Origin: Lentibacillus daqui | GTDB taxonomy: Bacteria > Bacillota > Bacilli > Bacillales > Amphibacillaceae | DNA length: 64,000 nucleotides | Reading direction: 5' to 3' | Assembly: GCF_027186265.1 (NCBI RefSeq) | Contig: NZ_CP114176.1 | Location: forward strand, 3,348,001 to 3,412,000 | In this document: in pieces, positions 45,332 through 54,275 of the stretch | Layout of the letters: each line of letters begins with the position of its first letter | How positions within the stretch are numbered: the first letter of the stretch is position 1 | Program-made: the position numbers and the translations under genes | Notes under the pieces: model-generated | Seen by the model: only the letters and a program-made list of their open reading frames with translations | What the model was told of the DNA's origin: nothing | Databases searched by the model: none

Positions 45332-45472
45332 GTTCAAAAAGTCCGGTAAAAATGACACTTCGAATTTCGTCGTTGGCTTGCTTTTCCGCTCCTCATGTAC
45401 CTTTTATGTACACTCCGGTGCTCAAAGCTACGCCGCCTAGAACTTCTCGGTCTTTTTATCCTCCTTTTGAAC
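45332..45472. repeat. MITE-like element, copy B (141 bp)
   Basis: Inverted ends GTTCAAAAAG and CTTTTGAAC. The flanks are themselves inverse (CTAGAG and CTCTAG). The interior matches copy A at 38444 but lacks the 56-bp nested module. It marks the edge of the block inserted between spoIID and murA. The following 45473-45770 holds only weak open frames without ribosome binding sites. Confidence 0.75.
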
Positions 45473-45871
45473 ACGCACTCTAGTATCCCCACTACTAAAC
45501 TTATACATATTTCCAAAGCAATAGAACCGAAAATTTTATCTTGAAATATAGGGACACCTCCAGATCACTAAGAAAATAAGCGGATAGAGGTACATGCTGT
45601 CCAACTTTAAAAACATGTATCTTAGTATTACCCAGTGGGGTATTGCCGTAAAAGATAATGCTCTCTTTTTTAAAGATTTCATAAAAGGAACGCTTGTTTG
45701 CACTCACGAAATATGCTATACTATCTTTAGATAAACTCCTTGGTTAAGTACCCATAAAACATAAAGGATGTGTTTCCTCTGGCAATTATCCGAGTTCCAC
45801 ATAAACAACCTGCTAATGCACCACTTATCGTAAGAGAAAACCCTAATGACTACGCAAAGAAAAACAAGAAA

Positions 45872-46966
45872 ATGCATAAAAACACCCGCCCGGAGTTACT
45901 CAAACGCATAGCACTGGAAAGACTAATGGATTTAAAGGTAGACTACGCCTTTAAGCAACTTTTTGGAAATGAAAAGAATAAAACAATTACCGTCGTTTTC
46001 TTAAATGCTATTTTACAAAAAACAGGACGAAAGCCGATTAAGGATATTTCGTTTACAGACATCGAAATTGGTGGTGAATATGAAGAAGATAAGCAATCGA
46101 GACTGGATTTGATAGTAGTTACAGATGATAATGAACAGATTAATGTAGAGGTTCAATTTACGAATGAACACAACATGATTAAGCGTTCATTGTTCTATTG
46201 GTCAAGGTTATATACACTATCGCAGCAAAAGAGTATGGATTATAAAGAATTACGCCCTGTCATAACGATCAATATCTTGAATTTTGATTTGTTCTCACAA
46301 ACGAAGCATTTCCATAAGACATACCATTTGTACGAAGACAAGGATGTATTCCAGTTGACAGATGTAATGGAAATCCATTTTATTGAAATGGGCAAATTAA
46401 TCAAGACGTGGAAAAACAACGAACTCAACCCTTGGAGTGATTTGTTGGCAAGGTGGCTTTTGATGTTGGGAATGGTGGATCAACGTAACAAAAAAGTCTA
46501 CGATGAAATTTACCATGAACTGGAGGCGATTGCTGTGAACGACAAAACACTGAGAGATGCTTTTCACAATTGGGAAGAATTAAGTATGACACAGGAGCAA
46601 CGGTTAGCGTATGAATCCAGACTAAAAGTGATTTTGGATCAAGAGGATCGGGAGAATAGGAAGCAAGAGCTGGAAGAATTGGAGAAAAAAGCAGCCGAAA
46701 ATCAAAAGAAATTAACACAACTGAAACAGGAAGTTGAGCAAAAAGAGCAAGAGGTTGAACTAAAGGAGCAAGAGGTTGAACTAAAGGAGGAAGAAATCAA
46801 TCGAAAAGCACAAGAGACCGAACGGAAAAATCAACGGGCGGAGCAAAGACTCGAGGAAACTGCCCGGAAACTCTTGGACAAAGGAATGGATATTAAATTT
46901 ATTGCGGAGGCTACTAATCTTTCCTGGGATAAAATTGTTGAAATAAGTAAGGGTTTAAAAGAATAA
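45872..46966 (+). CDS. Rpn-family recombination-promoting nuclease / PD-(D/E)XK putative transposase
   Basis: About 364 residues. The N-terminal domain (residues 20-230) has the family phrase LMDLKVDYAFKQLFGNEKNK and the nuclease core SRLDLIVVTDDNEQINVEVQ (D-x-n-E-V-Q, the PD-(D/E)XK metal site). Residues 255-335 are a long coiled coil with repeated ELKEQEV heptads, and the end (DKGMDIKFIAEATNLSWDKI) is the usual family helix. Rpn proteins are RecA-independent DNA endonucleases. The frame is open to a GTG at 45770, but neither start has a strong ribosome binding site, and homologues usually begin shortly before the RLMDLKVDYAFK motif. Confidence 0.8.
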   Translation: MHKNTRPELLKRIALERLMDLKVDYAFKQLFGNEKNKTITVVFLNAILQKTGRKPIKDISFTDIEIGGEYEEDKQSRLDLIVVTDDNEQINVEVQFTNEHNMIKRSLFYWSRLYTLSQQKSMDYKELRPVITINILNFDLFSQTKHFHKTYHLYEDKDVFQLTDVMEIHFIEMGKLIKTWKNNELNPWSDLLARWLLMLGMVDQRNKKVYDEIYHELEAIAVNDKTLRDAFHNWEELSMTQEQRLAYESRLKVILDQEDRENRKQELEELEKKAAENQKKLTQLKQEVEQKEQEVELKEQEVELKEEEINRKAQETERKNQRAEQRLEETARKLLDKGMDIKFIAEATNLSWDKIVEISKGLKE

Positions 46967-47344
46967 TGTCTTTTGTTTTCCCTACTGATTTGCTGCTATA
47001 ACCCCAACAATAGCGGGCGCGCATTAATGCTGTTTGAAAAGCCGGCTTGCTTCAGATGCAAGAAGATGCTACCATCAAAGATATAGCTGAAAATAAGAAT
47101 AACTATGAATTCGTGGAGCTTGACCCGGCGCAAATTCCCCGACAGCTAGGTGAACTTGATGCAGCAGCGATCAACACCAATTTTGCAATCGATGCCGGCC
47201 TGTCTCCAGCTGAAGATACGATTTTCCGGGAAGGATCTGATTCCGCACTCCTTTGTTTATTTAAACCTAACCGAAATTAAGCCTAAAATTAATCAAAGAC
47301 CTCTTCTCTGTTACCAAGAAGAATGTTTGTTTCACTCCTCGGAT

Positions 47345-48703
47345 TTACTTCCCGAGGCCAGCAGATGGGGTCAAACCACAAGCAATCTTTGCCTGTTTAA
47401 AATCCCACCACACTGTATACATAGGGGATTCCACACCTATATAGCCTGCGCGAGGCAATCGCTTTTTGGCTTTCTTTCCGATATTAACTGCACTGTTGAT
47501 ATCTCTCGAAAGCGTTGTACCGCAGTTTACACATGTAAAGTTGCGAATGGATGGGTCCTTTTTCTCCTGATGACCACAGACACAACAGGTTTTGGTTGTG
47601 TCACGTTCATCGATCTTTTGATAATATTTACCGCTTTTTGCCTGCACCCAGTTTAATATACGGCGAAACTGTCCAACTGGAGTTTGATTTAACATGGCCC
47701 TTCTCATCGTCCCGTACTTTGCCACATCGGGAGTCGGAGTATAATCACCAATGTAAATGGTATCGAAACGCTTGGAAAAATAATGCGCATAGCTAAATAA
47801 CAGCGTCTTCATTTGTTCTCGACGTTTTAATTGCGCCTTTTCCAAAGCATGATTGAGTCTCTTCCAACGTTTGCTTGGCTCCAAATACGTAACATTTGGG
47901 GTGCATACCAGCTTATTAAACTTTTCACATTTGTCCCGTTTTGATTTGATTTCATCGATTCGTTTATCCCAATACTTCAACAGTGCATTCATCGATTTCA
48001 ATTCATATGATTTTCCATCACTATCTAATCCTACTGCCAAATTCTTATGGTTGGGATCAAATACAATAAACGATTGTTCCTTCACCTTGGTGATTTCTTT
48101 GACATCTTCTATTGTAAAAATGGCATAATACGAATCCAGATCCTTTGTAATGCGGAGGGTTTTGATTCTCTCCGTTTCGCTTAGTTCTACCGCTTCCACA
48201 AGTCCAACTTTGATTTTGATGGTCTTCTTAGCCTGTTCATCTATTTTCCTTAATTCCTTGTATTCTTCATCTGTTAATTTGCCAAAACTTAAGGAAAGTT
48301 GATTGGCGTCCAATAATTTAAAACCTTTTTTTGGTTCATCATAATATAGCGAAAACCACTTCCTTTTCCATGAACGATATTTTGGTTTCTCATTCATTAA
48401 TTTTGGATCAAAAAATCGTTCATAGGCATCTTTTAACCGTAATGCCGTATTTTTCAATGGGGAGGAATGGACTTTAAACAAAAATGGGTTTTCCCCTTTT
48501 ATTTTCGGTACTTCATTCCTCAGGTTTCTGCCGGAAAGCAGTTTTTTCTTTTTTCCATTGCGATAATCTTCCTCCACCGCGTCCAGCAATTGATTGTACA
48601 GCCAGTTGCACATTCTGGATTGAGAATCGAGTAACTGCTTGTTTTCCTTTGTAACCACCAACCGTACCTTTTTATTATACGTAAGCATGGCCGTTGTCCT
48701 CAA
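47345..48703 (-). CDS. tnpB: TnpB, IS607-associated RNA-guided nuclease homologue
   Basis: A 452-residue TnpB of the Cas12-ancestor family. RuvC landmarks: Asp216 in IVFDPNHKNLAVG, the second motif IYIGDYTPTP (317-326), the four-Cys zinc ribbon (CCVCGH ... CVNCG, 373-394) and Asp401 in LSRDINSAVNI. In canonical TnpB the second motif carries Glu (I-E-D). Here that position is Gly319 followed by Asp320, so catalysis may rely on a shifted acid or be weakened. Start ATG 48703 overlaps tnpA; ATG 48688 is an alternative. Upstream tnpA is damaged, leaving tnpB without its recombinase. Confidence 0.85.
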   Translation of the reverse strand: MRTTAMLTYNKKVRLVVTKENKQLLDSQSRMCNWLYNQLLDAVEEDYRNGKKKKLLSGRNLRNEVPKIKGENPFLFKVHSSPLKNTALRLKDAYERFFDPKLMNEKPKYRSWKRKWFSLYYDEPKKGFKLLDANQLSLSFGKLTDEEYKELRKIDEQAKKTIKIKVGLVEAVELSETERIKTLRITKDLDSYYAIFTIEDVKEITKVKEQSFIVFDPNHKNLAVGLDSDGKSYELKSMNALLKYWDKRIDEIKSKRDKCEKFNKLVCTPNVTYLEPSKRWKRLNHALEKAQLKRREQMKTLLFSYAHYFSKRFDTIYIGDYTPTPDVAKYGTMRRAMLNQTPVGQFRRILNWVQAKSGKYYQKIDERDTTKTCCVCGHQEKKDPSIRNFTCVNCGTTLSRDINSAVNIGKKAKKRLPRAGYIGVESPMYTVWWDFKQAKIACGLTPSAGLGK

Positions 48704-49097
48704 TGACCTGTTTCACCGCTTGTTGCAGTTTCTTTCGCTTGTGACTTCTGATTCCATACAAGCGGCTGCTGAAGACAGTAATAATGGAAAGCATACCACT
48801 TCCCAGATCTTTTATAATACGAAACTGATATCCATTTGCCGAACAATACTGTGAAACGGTATGGACCTGCCTTTTTAACTCTTCCTTTTGGTCCGATGAT
48901 GAGACGTGGTAATACCCAATAACAATTTTGTCTTGAAGTGGTTTCAAATCACGCTTGATAGCACTAAGGTCTTCTACAGCATATCTTCTATGGCCACCGG
49001 TGGTTCGAGAGGATGTTATCTTCCCCTCTTTTTCCCACCTTCTTAATGTAGTGGGATGAACACCAAGTATGCTGGATGCTTCATCGATGGTATACAT
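48675..49097 (-). pseudogene. tnpA: IS607-family serine recombinase TnpA with in-frame internal deletion
   Basis: About 140 residues from ATG 49097, which follows AGGAGG. The MerR-like helix-turn-helix is intact (YTIDEASSILGVHPTTLRRW) and the resolvase domain begins normally (IGYYHVSSSDQKEELKRQ, with the catalytic Ser region; IIKDLGSGM). It then jumps to the family's C-terminal helix (IITVFSSRLYGIRSHKRKKL). The middle of the catalytic domain, roughly 50-60 residues in relatives, is absent without a frameshift. Recombinase activity is therefore not expected. Confidence 0.8.
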
Positions 49098-49373
49098 GTT
49101 AGCGATCCTCCTTATTTTTCTACATAACAAAGTTCGACATAAAATGCGAGAATCCTGCTAAAAAGTAATTAATTTTAAATAATTTAGAATAAACTGTTTT
49201 GGAACCCTATTGCTAACCTGATTGCCGTTCGAAAGGAAAACAAAGATAATGAAGCCCTCAAAAAAATCATCGATCTGTATCAATCCGATGAAATAAAAGA
49301 ATTCGTTGAGGAAAACTTCGACGGATCTGCCATCCCTGCTTGGTAAGAGCAGGGGGTAGCTCCTCTGCTCCAG

Positions 49374-49416
49374 TTTCGGGCGTGACAAAGGGATGGTTCA
49401 TTTGTCTCGCCCGAAA
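49374..49416. terminator. Hairpin after the metQ remnant
   Basis: TTTCGGGCG and GACAAA pair with TTTGTC and CGCCCGAAA. It is a long near-perfect stem 28 bases past the metQ stop, probably the old metQ terminator. T run weak. Confidence 0.6.
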
Positions 49417-49547
49417 GATAGCTTTATTTAAGCAGATTGTTTTGCGTTGTTGCAGCCTACTGATTAGTTTTCTCACTTACCCAATCGATTTTACTTCTTG
49501 CTCAATCAACTTTCCTTTATTCAAGCTATCCGCTTCTCACTAATTAC

Positions 49548-50567
49548 TCATGCCTTAGGATTTACATTTATTGCCGGGACGCGTTGCCTGTCACTCTGTC
49601 CCACCTCTGTGTAAAGATGGCAGGCAACATAGTGATGTTGTTCGATTTCTTGCCAGGTTGGTTTTTGGTGGGCGCAGATGTCCATTGCCATGGGGCAGCG
49701 GGTGCGGAACACGCAGCCGCTTGGCGGGTTGATGGGACTGGGCAGTTCTCCTTGTAAAATAATTCGCTCCCGGCTTTCCTCAATATCAGGATCCGGTATC
49801 GGTATGGCCGACAATAATGCTTGTGTATAAGGATGCAGCGGGTTTTCGTAAAGGGTATCACTTGTTGTTAATTCCACCATATTCCCCAGATACATCACAC
49901 CAATTCGATCGGAAATTTGCTTCACCATCGATAAATCATGGGCAATAAATAAGAACGTTAACCCCTTGGTCTGTTGCAATTCCTTCAATAAATTCACAAC
50001 CTGAGCCTGCACGGATACATCAAGGGCCGAGATCGGTTCATCGGCAATAATAAATTCCGGATCCAATGCCAATGCCCGGGCAATCCCAATCCGTTGCCGC
50101 TGCCCGCCGCTGAATTCATGTGGATAACGGTTGGCATGATCACGATTCAAACCCACCTCTTCCAATAGTTCATAGATTCGTTTTAGCTGTTCCTTCCTAC
50201 GCGAAAATATACCATGGACTTCCAATGGCTCGGCGATCACTTCCCTGACCGTTGAGCGCGGATTTAATGAAGCATACGGATCTTGAAAAATCATTTGCAT
50301 CTGTCGGTAAAAATGAAACTTTTCCTTACCGTCCAACTCATGTACATTTTTTCCATCATAAACCACATCACCAGCCGTTTTTTCATAGAGTCCCATGATA
50401 GTACGCCCAATCGTTGACTTCCCACAACCTGATTCACCAACCAACCCAAACGTTTCCCCTCTATTAACATGGAAGCTAACATCATTGACGGCCTTTAGTA
50501 GCTGACCTTTTCCCATATCAAAGTATTTCTTTAGCTGATTCACCTGCAAAATTTTATCAACCATCAT
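49548..50567 (-). CDS. oppF: Oligopeptide ABC transporter ATP-binding protein OppF/YkfD
   Basis: About 339 residues; the second ATPase of a peptide importer. Walker A GESGCGKSTIGR, Q-loop MIFQDPYASLNPR, signature FSGGQRQRIGIA, Walker B FIIADEPISALD, and the C-terminal oligopeptide/dipeptide extension with the Cys-rich CVFRTRCPMAMDIC segment, which in relatives holds an iron-sulfur cluster. An in-frame ATG at 50630 lies inside the preceding gene. AAGGAG favours the ATG cluster at 50570-50564. Last gene of the murein-peptide operon, at the place ykfD occupies in B. subtilis. Confidence 0.88.
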   Translation of the reverse strand: MMVDKILQVNQLKKYFDMGKGQLLKAVNDVSFHVNRGETFGLVGESGCGKSTIGRTIMGLYEKTAGDVVYDGKNVHELDGKEKFHFYRQMQMIFQDPYASLNPRSTVREVIAEPLEVHGIFSRRKEQLKRIYELLEEVGLNRDHANRYPHEFSGGQRQRIGIARALALDPEFIIADEPISALDVSVQAQVVNLLKELQQTKGLTFLFIAHDLSMVKQISDRIGVMYLGNMVELTTSDTLYENPLHPYTQALLSAIPIPDPDIEESRERIILQGELPSPINPPSGCVFRTRCPMAMDICAHQKPTWQEIEQHHYVACHLYTEVGQSDRQRVPAINVNPKA

Positions 50568-51501
50568 CATCCGCTCCTTGCCAATATCGTCTGGCTGCGC
50601 ATAGCTCCCGTTTATAAAACGTACCTTCAAGTTTAATCATTTCAATTGATTTACCTGTTTTTGGTGCGTGAATCATGCTGCCGTCACCGCAATACATACC
50701 GACATGATGGATTCTGCCCGCTCCATCTTTATGTGCAAAAAATAGTAAATCACCCGGTAATAATCGATCAAAAGGAATCGGCACTCCTTGTTTTGCCTGA
50801 TCTCCGGCATCCCGTGGTATTTGGTATCCGTTCGCTTGATGCATCACATAAGTAAATCCTGAACAATCAAAACCAAACGCACTCATACCACCCCAAAAGT
50901 ATTCCAACCCAATAAATTGCTCTGCCGTTTCAATGAGCTTATTTCCGGGTTGCTTCCTTGGCCCCTTCGCAGTTAAAAATTTGCTGACCGACGCCTTTGG
51001 CAAAAACAATAAACCATGGGGTGCCACCACTTCGACCCGATCACCATGATCACGTTTTAACGGCAGCCTGGTTTGATAGCTGATTTTTAACACACGCTCT
51101 CCAGACATCTTTTCCAACCAGGCGAATTTATCGGTAACTGTAATCATCCATTTGCTTGACCAATCCTGAACTGATACTTTTTTCAGCTGCTGGAATGGAA
51201 CCCACCCGGGATAGCCACGTTCATCCTTATGCGATGGTTGGGTTGGAATAACAATATGGCACCAACCATCCCGCTCATCGATTACCATCACTTTTTCTCC
51301 ATACAACAGCTGCGTTTGCACCCGATTTTCATCACATAAAGCTACCTTTCTTAAATAATTCTGGCTGGCAATCCATTGATCGATATCAGTCGGGTTACTT
51401 ATTGCCGGTTGATCTATCTCCCTTGCAGACTCTGGATTTGTCCAGACCGTTGCAACCTGAACCGCTGTCACCCAACATTGATCTGAAGTTTGATCAAACA
51501 A
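50557..51501 (-). CDS. ykfC: Gamma-D-glutamyl-L-diamino acid endopeptidase YkfC (NlpC/P60)
   Basis: A 314-residue cytoplasmic cysteine peptidase that trims recovered murein peptides, cutting after D-Glu. There are two SH3b-like domains (about 10-180) and the NlpC/P60 domain with catalytic Cys in FGFDCSGFTYVMHQ, His in RIHHVGMYCGDG and a third polar residue in SMIHAP. No signal peptide, consistent with a recycling rather than autolytic role. It starts at TTG with AGGGGGTG upstream and overlaps the following oppF start by about ten bases. Confidence 0.88.
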   Translation of the reverse strand: MFDQTSDQCWVTAVQVATVWTNPESAREIDQPAISNPTDIDQWIASQNYLRKVALCDENRVQTQLLYGEKVMVIDERDGWCHIVIPTQPSHKDERGYPGWVPFQQLKKVSVQDWSSKWMITVTDKFAWLEKMSGERVLKISYQTRLPLKRDHGDRVEVVAPHGLLFLPKASVSKFLTAKGPRKQPGNKLIETAEQFIGLEYFWGGMSAFGFDCSGFTYVMHQANGYQIPRDAGDQAKQGVPIPFDRLLPGDLLFFAHKDGAGRIHHVGMYCGDGSMIHAPKTGKSIEMIKLEGTFYKRELCAARRYWQGADDDG

Positions 51502-51517
51502 CTGCTTGGCACCCCCT

Positions 51518-52438
51518 CTACTTTACCCCTGGCTCGATGATCAAGGTTTTCGTATACGTTGATAGTGTCGCATATACACCAAATGGTACAGCAAAATTCG
51601 GTGTGCAATGACCAATTTGAAAGCCGGCCATCACCGGACAAGATAATTCGCTGAAATACTGTTGGAAGACATCGTCTAACCGAAATGAAGGCTTTTCACT
51701 TTTTGACTTGGAGAGAGCGAAATCCCCGATCAATAACCCTGCCAAATGATCCAGTTTACCAGCCATTTTTAACTGATTTAGCATGCCATCAACTCGGTAT
51801 GGCTCCTCACCAATATCCTCGATCAATAACAACTTATTGGCAGTTTCAATTTCAAACTGTGTCCCCAGCGTACTAATTAATAATGATAGATTTCCACCGA
51901 CCAATTCACCACCAGCTTCCCCTGATACATAAACGTGCAGTGGTGATAATGTGCCCGAATAACAAAGTTTGGCAGGTGCAAACAGCTGCTGAAACAGGTT
52001 TGCAGATAATGTATCAAATGTATCCTTGGCAATATCTGATGCCACCATCGGGCCATGAAAAGTAACGAGTCCCGTTACCTGTCTAATCGCTGTATGCAGG
52101 AATGTGATATCGCTATATCCCCAAAAAACTTTCGGATTGTGCTGAATCAAGTCATAGTCCAAATTGGCTGCCAATCTGCCTGTTCCATAGCCACCTCGCG
52201 CACAAAAAATAGCTTTTACGGCTGGATCCGCAAACATCATATGGATATCAGCCATGCGCTCCTCATCTGTCCCGGCCAAATACCCATATACCTGATGCAC
52301 ATAGTTGCCTAATTTAACGTTTAGTCCCATCTTCTCAAAAAAAGGTATCCCGCAGTTTAATTCATGCTCATTGATTGGGCCGGCTGGTGCGATGATTCCA
52401 ATCGTATCCCCCTGCTGCAGACGCTCCGGCTGTATCAT
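51518..52438 (-). CDS. ykfA: LD-carboxypeptidase YkfA/LdcA (peptidase S66)
   Basis: A 306-residue cytoplasmic serine peptidase that removes the terminal D-Ala from tetrapeptides recovered from the wall. S66 landmarks: IIAPAGPI at the start, CARGGYGTGRL, nucleophile Ser in FWGYSDITFLH, catalytic Glu in LLIEDIGEEPYRVD and His in QIGHCTPNFAVPFG. It is followed 16 bases later by ykfC, as in the B. subtilis ykf operon. The epimerase ykfB is not present. Confidence 0.9.
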   Translation of the reverse strand: MIQPERLQQGDTIGIIAPAGPINEHELNCGIPFFEKMGLNVKLGNYVHQVYGYLAGTDEERMADIHMMFADPAVKAIFCARGGYGTGRLAANLDYDLIQHNPKVFWGYSDITFLHTAIRQVTGLVTFHGPMVASDIAKDTFDTLSANLFQQLFAPAKLCYSGTLSPLHVYVSGEAGGELVGGNLSLLISTLGTQFEIETANKLLLIEDIGEEPYRVDGMLNQLKMAGKLDHLAGLLIGDFALSKSKSEKPSFRLDDVFQQYFSELSCPVMAGFQIGHCTPNFAVPFGVYATLSTYTKTLIIEPGVK

Positions 52439-52605
52439 GATAAAACCTCTTTCCCTTTACAATTATGTATAGAAAGATGCGGCCCACCTAAACTTTAAGC
52501 GGGCCATTTCTTTCATGATCCGGGAGATGCGCTTTCCCGAATTCGTACAGTACGCTCCCATTATCGTGATACGTCCCCGAATCCAGGATACGCTCCAATC
52601 TACTT

Positions 52606-54240
52606 TTACTGCTTATCCGCCCATTTCAATTCCAAATACCCAACCGGATGGCGAACAATGTCGGAAATGTTATCTTTGTAAATGTACACTTGATTATAGT
52701 AGTGAATTGGAAAAAACGGCATTTCATCGGCCAACATTTTTTCCGCCTCATACATCTCATCCCAACGTTTCTGCTCATCCTTTTCTGATCTCGCCTGTTT
52801 GATTAGTTCATCATACTTCTTATTTGACCATCCTGTCCGGTTCATCGTCGAATCGGTAATAAAGCTTTCCAGGAAATTGATAGGGTCACCATAATCAAAT
52901 AGGAACGAACTCTGTGATAGTTGATGCTTTAAGGCCTTTTGATCATCTAAAAATACGTTCCACTCGGCATTTTCCAAGGTGACATCAACACCCAGATTGT
53001 CACTGAACATATTTTGCAAGGTTTCCGCAATTGCTTTATGATTCTCATTTGTACTGTATGATAATGTAACAGGAGGCAATTCATCATAGTCTTCTTCCTC
53101 CATGCCCTCTTTCAACAGTTCCTTGGCTTTATCCGGATTAAATTTTACCAGATCTCCATTCGCCTCTCGAAAATCGGCACCGGATGGATCCTTAAATCCT
53201 GGTGAAACAAATGCATGGGCCGCTTCTTCCTTATTTTTCGTCACAAAATCAACAATGTCATCCTGATTGACGGCCATCGCAAATGCTTTACGGATTTTTT
53301 CATTTTGGAATGGCTCCTCGTTAACGTTAAACCGATAGAAATAAAGCCCTGCCTGATCTTCAATGACCACATCATCGCCTTCAATCAGCTGCTCAGCCAT
53401 ATCAGATGGGATCTCTGTCATATCCAGCTCATCGCTTTGGAACATTTGATATTCTGTGTTTGTTTCTGGAACCATTGCCCAATCAACTTTATCCAGCTTC
53501 ACGGTATCTTTATCCCAGTATTGATCATTTTTCACCATTTCAATTTTTTTGTCATGATTCCACTTCTCCATTTTGAACGGACCATTGGCTACAAATGAAT
53601 CTGCTTCCCCATACCATTTCGGATCATCTTTGGCGACCTCCTCATTGACTGGGAAAAACGCCGGGTTGGAAATGATATTCAGGAAAAACCCAGTTGGTGC
53701 TGTCAGTGTAACCTCCAAAGTCTTATCATCTTTGGCAGTCACTTTGACATCATCTGCACTGCCATCTCCATTATTAAATTCCTCCCCGCCTTCAATAAAA
53801 TAACCTAAAAAGGCCGCTGGTGAACCGGTCTCTGGATCAAGCAACTGTTTCCAGGCAAATTCAAAATCACCGGCTGTTACCGGATCCCCATTCGACCAGT
53901 TGGCATCATCACGAATGTGGAAAGTGTATGTTTTTTGATCATCAGATATATCCCAGTTTTCAGCCATCGCCGCTTCTGGTTCATTATCCTTTCCCAGCCG
54001 TGTCATGCCTTCCATCAAATTGTTCAAGACATTCCATGACACTGCGTCAAAGCCCTCTGGCGGGTTTAATGATGTCGGTTCCTCTCCGTTATTCATGAGC
54101 AATACTTTTTCTTCTGTCTGCGCCGTGCCCCCACCACCACTGTCGTCATCTTTGTCCTTGCCAGCATCTTCATTGGCTGTACACGCAACCAAAACAGTCA
54201 GCAATAACGCGAATAACCCTGCTAAAAAGCCCTTCTTCAT
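52606..54240 (-). CDS. Peptide ABC transporter substrate-binding lipoprotein (DppE/OppA-like)
   Basis: A 544-residue lipoprotein with lipobox LVAC in its signal (MKKGFLAGLFALLLTVLVAC), a glycine-rich linker and the SBP_bac_5 fold (EPEAAMAENWDISDDQKTYT, RFNVNEEPFQNEKIRKAFAM). It captures peptides outside the membrane for the OppBCDF complex. With ykfA/ykfC in the operon, murein peptides are the probable cargo. If an AimP/Phr-type peptide must be re-imported by these cells, this is the only oligopeptide importer in the window. The 167-base gap to ykfA holds a weak hairpin. Confidence 0.88.
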   Translation of the reverse strand: MKKGFLAGLFALLLTVLVACTANEDAGKDKDDDSGGGGTAQTEEKVLLMNNGEEPTSLNPPEGFDAVSWNVLNNLMEGMTRLGKDNEPEAAMAENWDISDDQKTYTFHIRDDANWSNGDPVTAGDFEFAWKQLLDPETGSPAAFLGYFIEGGEEFNNGDGSADDVKVTAKDDKTLEVTLTAPTGFFLNIISNPAFFPVNEEVAKDDPKWYGEADSFVANGPFKMEKWNHDKKIEMVKNDQYWDKDTVKLDKVDWAMVPETNTEYQMFQSDELDMTEIPSDMAEQLIEGDDVVIEDQAGLYFYRFNVNEEPFQNEKIRKAFAMAVNQDDIVDFVTKNKEEAAHAFVSPGFKDPSGADFREANGDLVKFNPDKAKELLKEGMEEEDYDELPPVTLSYSTNENHKAIAETLQNMFSDNLGVDVTLENAEWNVFLDDQKALKHQLSQSSFLFDYGDPINFLESFITDSTMNRTGWSNKKYDELIKQARSEKDEQKRWDEMYEAEKMLADEMPFFPIHYYNQVYIYKDNISDIVRHPVGYLELKWADKQ

Positions 54241-54275
54241 GAACCTTTCCCCCTTTGAATTATGGGTAATCCCCT

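Larger units (their letters stand above)
47246..49202 (-). mobile_element. IS607-type element (deleted tnpA plus tnpB)
   Basis: A 1.96-kb insertion bounded by precise MetQ-coding flanks, without target duplication and with CC/GG at the junctions, as expected for IS607 elements moved by a serine recombinase. It holds tnpA followed by an overlapping tnpB on the minus strand. Because tnpA is internally deleted the copy is unlikely to move itself. The 99 bases between the tnpB stop and the right end are where a guide (omega) RNA end would lie. Confidence 0.8.
47003..49346 (+). pseudogene. metQ: Remnant of a methionine ABC transporter binding lipoprotein (metQ/NlpA), interrupted by IS607-type element
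   Basis: Two plus-strand pieces belong together. At 47003-47245 lies the middle of MetQ (NNSGRALMLFEK, a one-base deletion near 47038, then DIAENKNNYEFVELDPAQI, AAAINTNFAIDAGL, EGSDS). At 49203-49346 lies the end (NPIANLIAVRKENKDNEALK to GSAIPAW and a stop). Joined at the IS ends they read through in frame as GSDS-NPIAN. The signal peptide and N-terminal third are missing, and no metN or metI is near. The gene was already dead or became so by truncation, frameshift and insertion. Confidence 0.85.

Noticed and set aside
45501..45707. 68-codon minus-strand frame starting MSANKRSFYEIFKKE
   Set aside because: Reads somewhat protein-like but has no ribosome binding site and no recognised family. 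At best a gene remnant near the MITE.
49158..49388. Minus-strand frame opposite the metQ end
   Set aside because: It is the antisense of the MetQ C-terminus, which is clearly coding on the plus strand.
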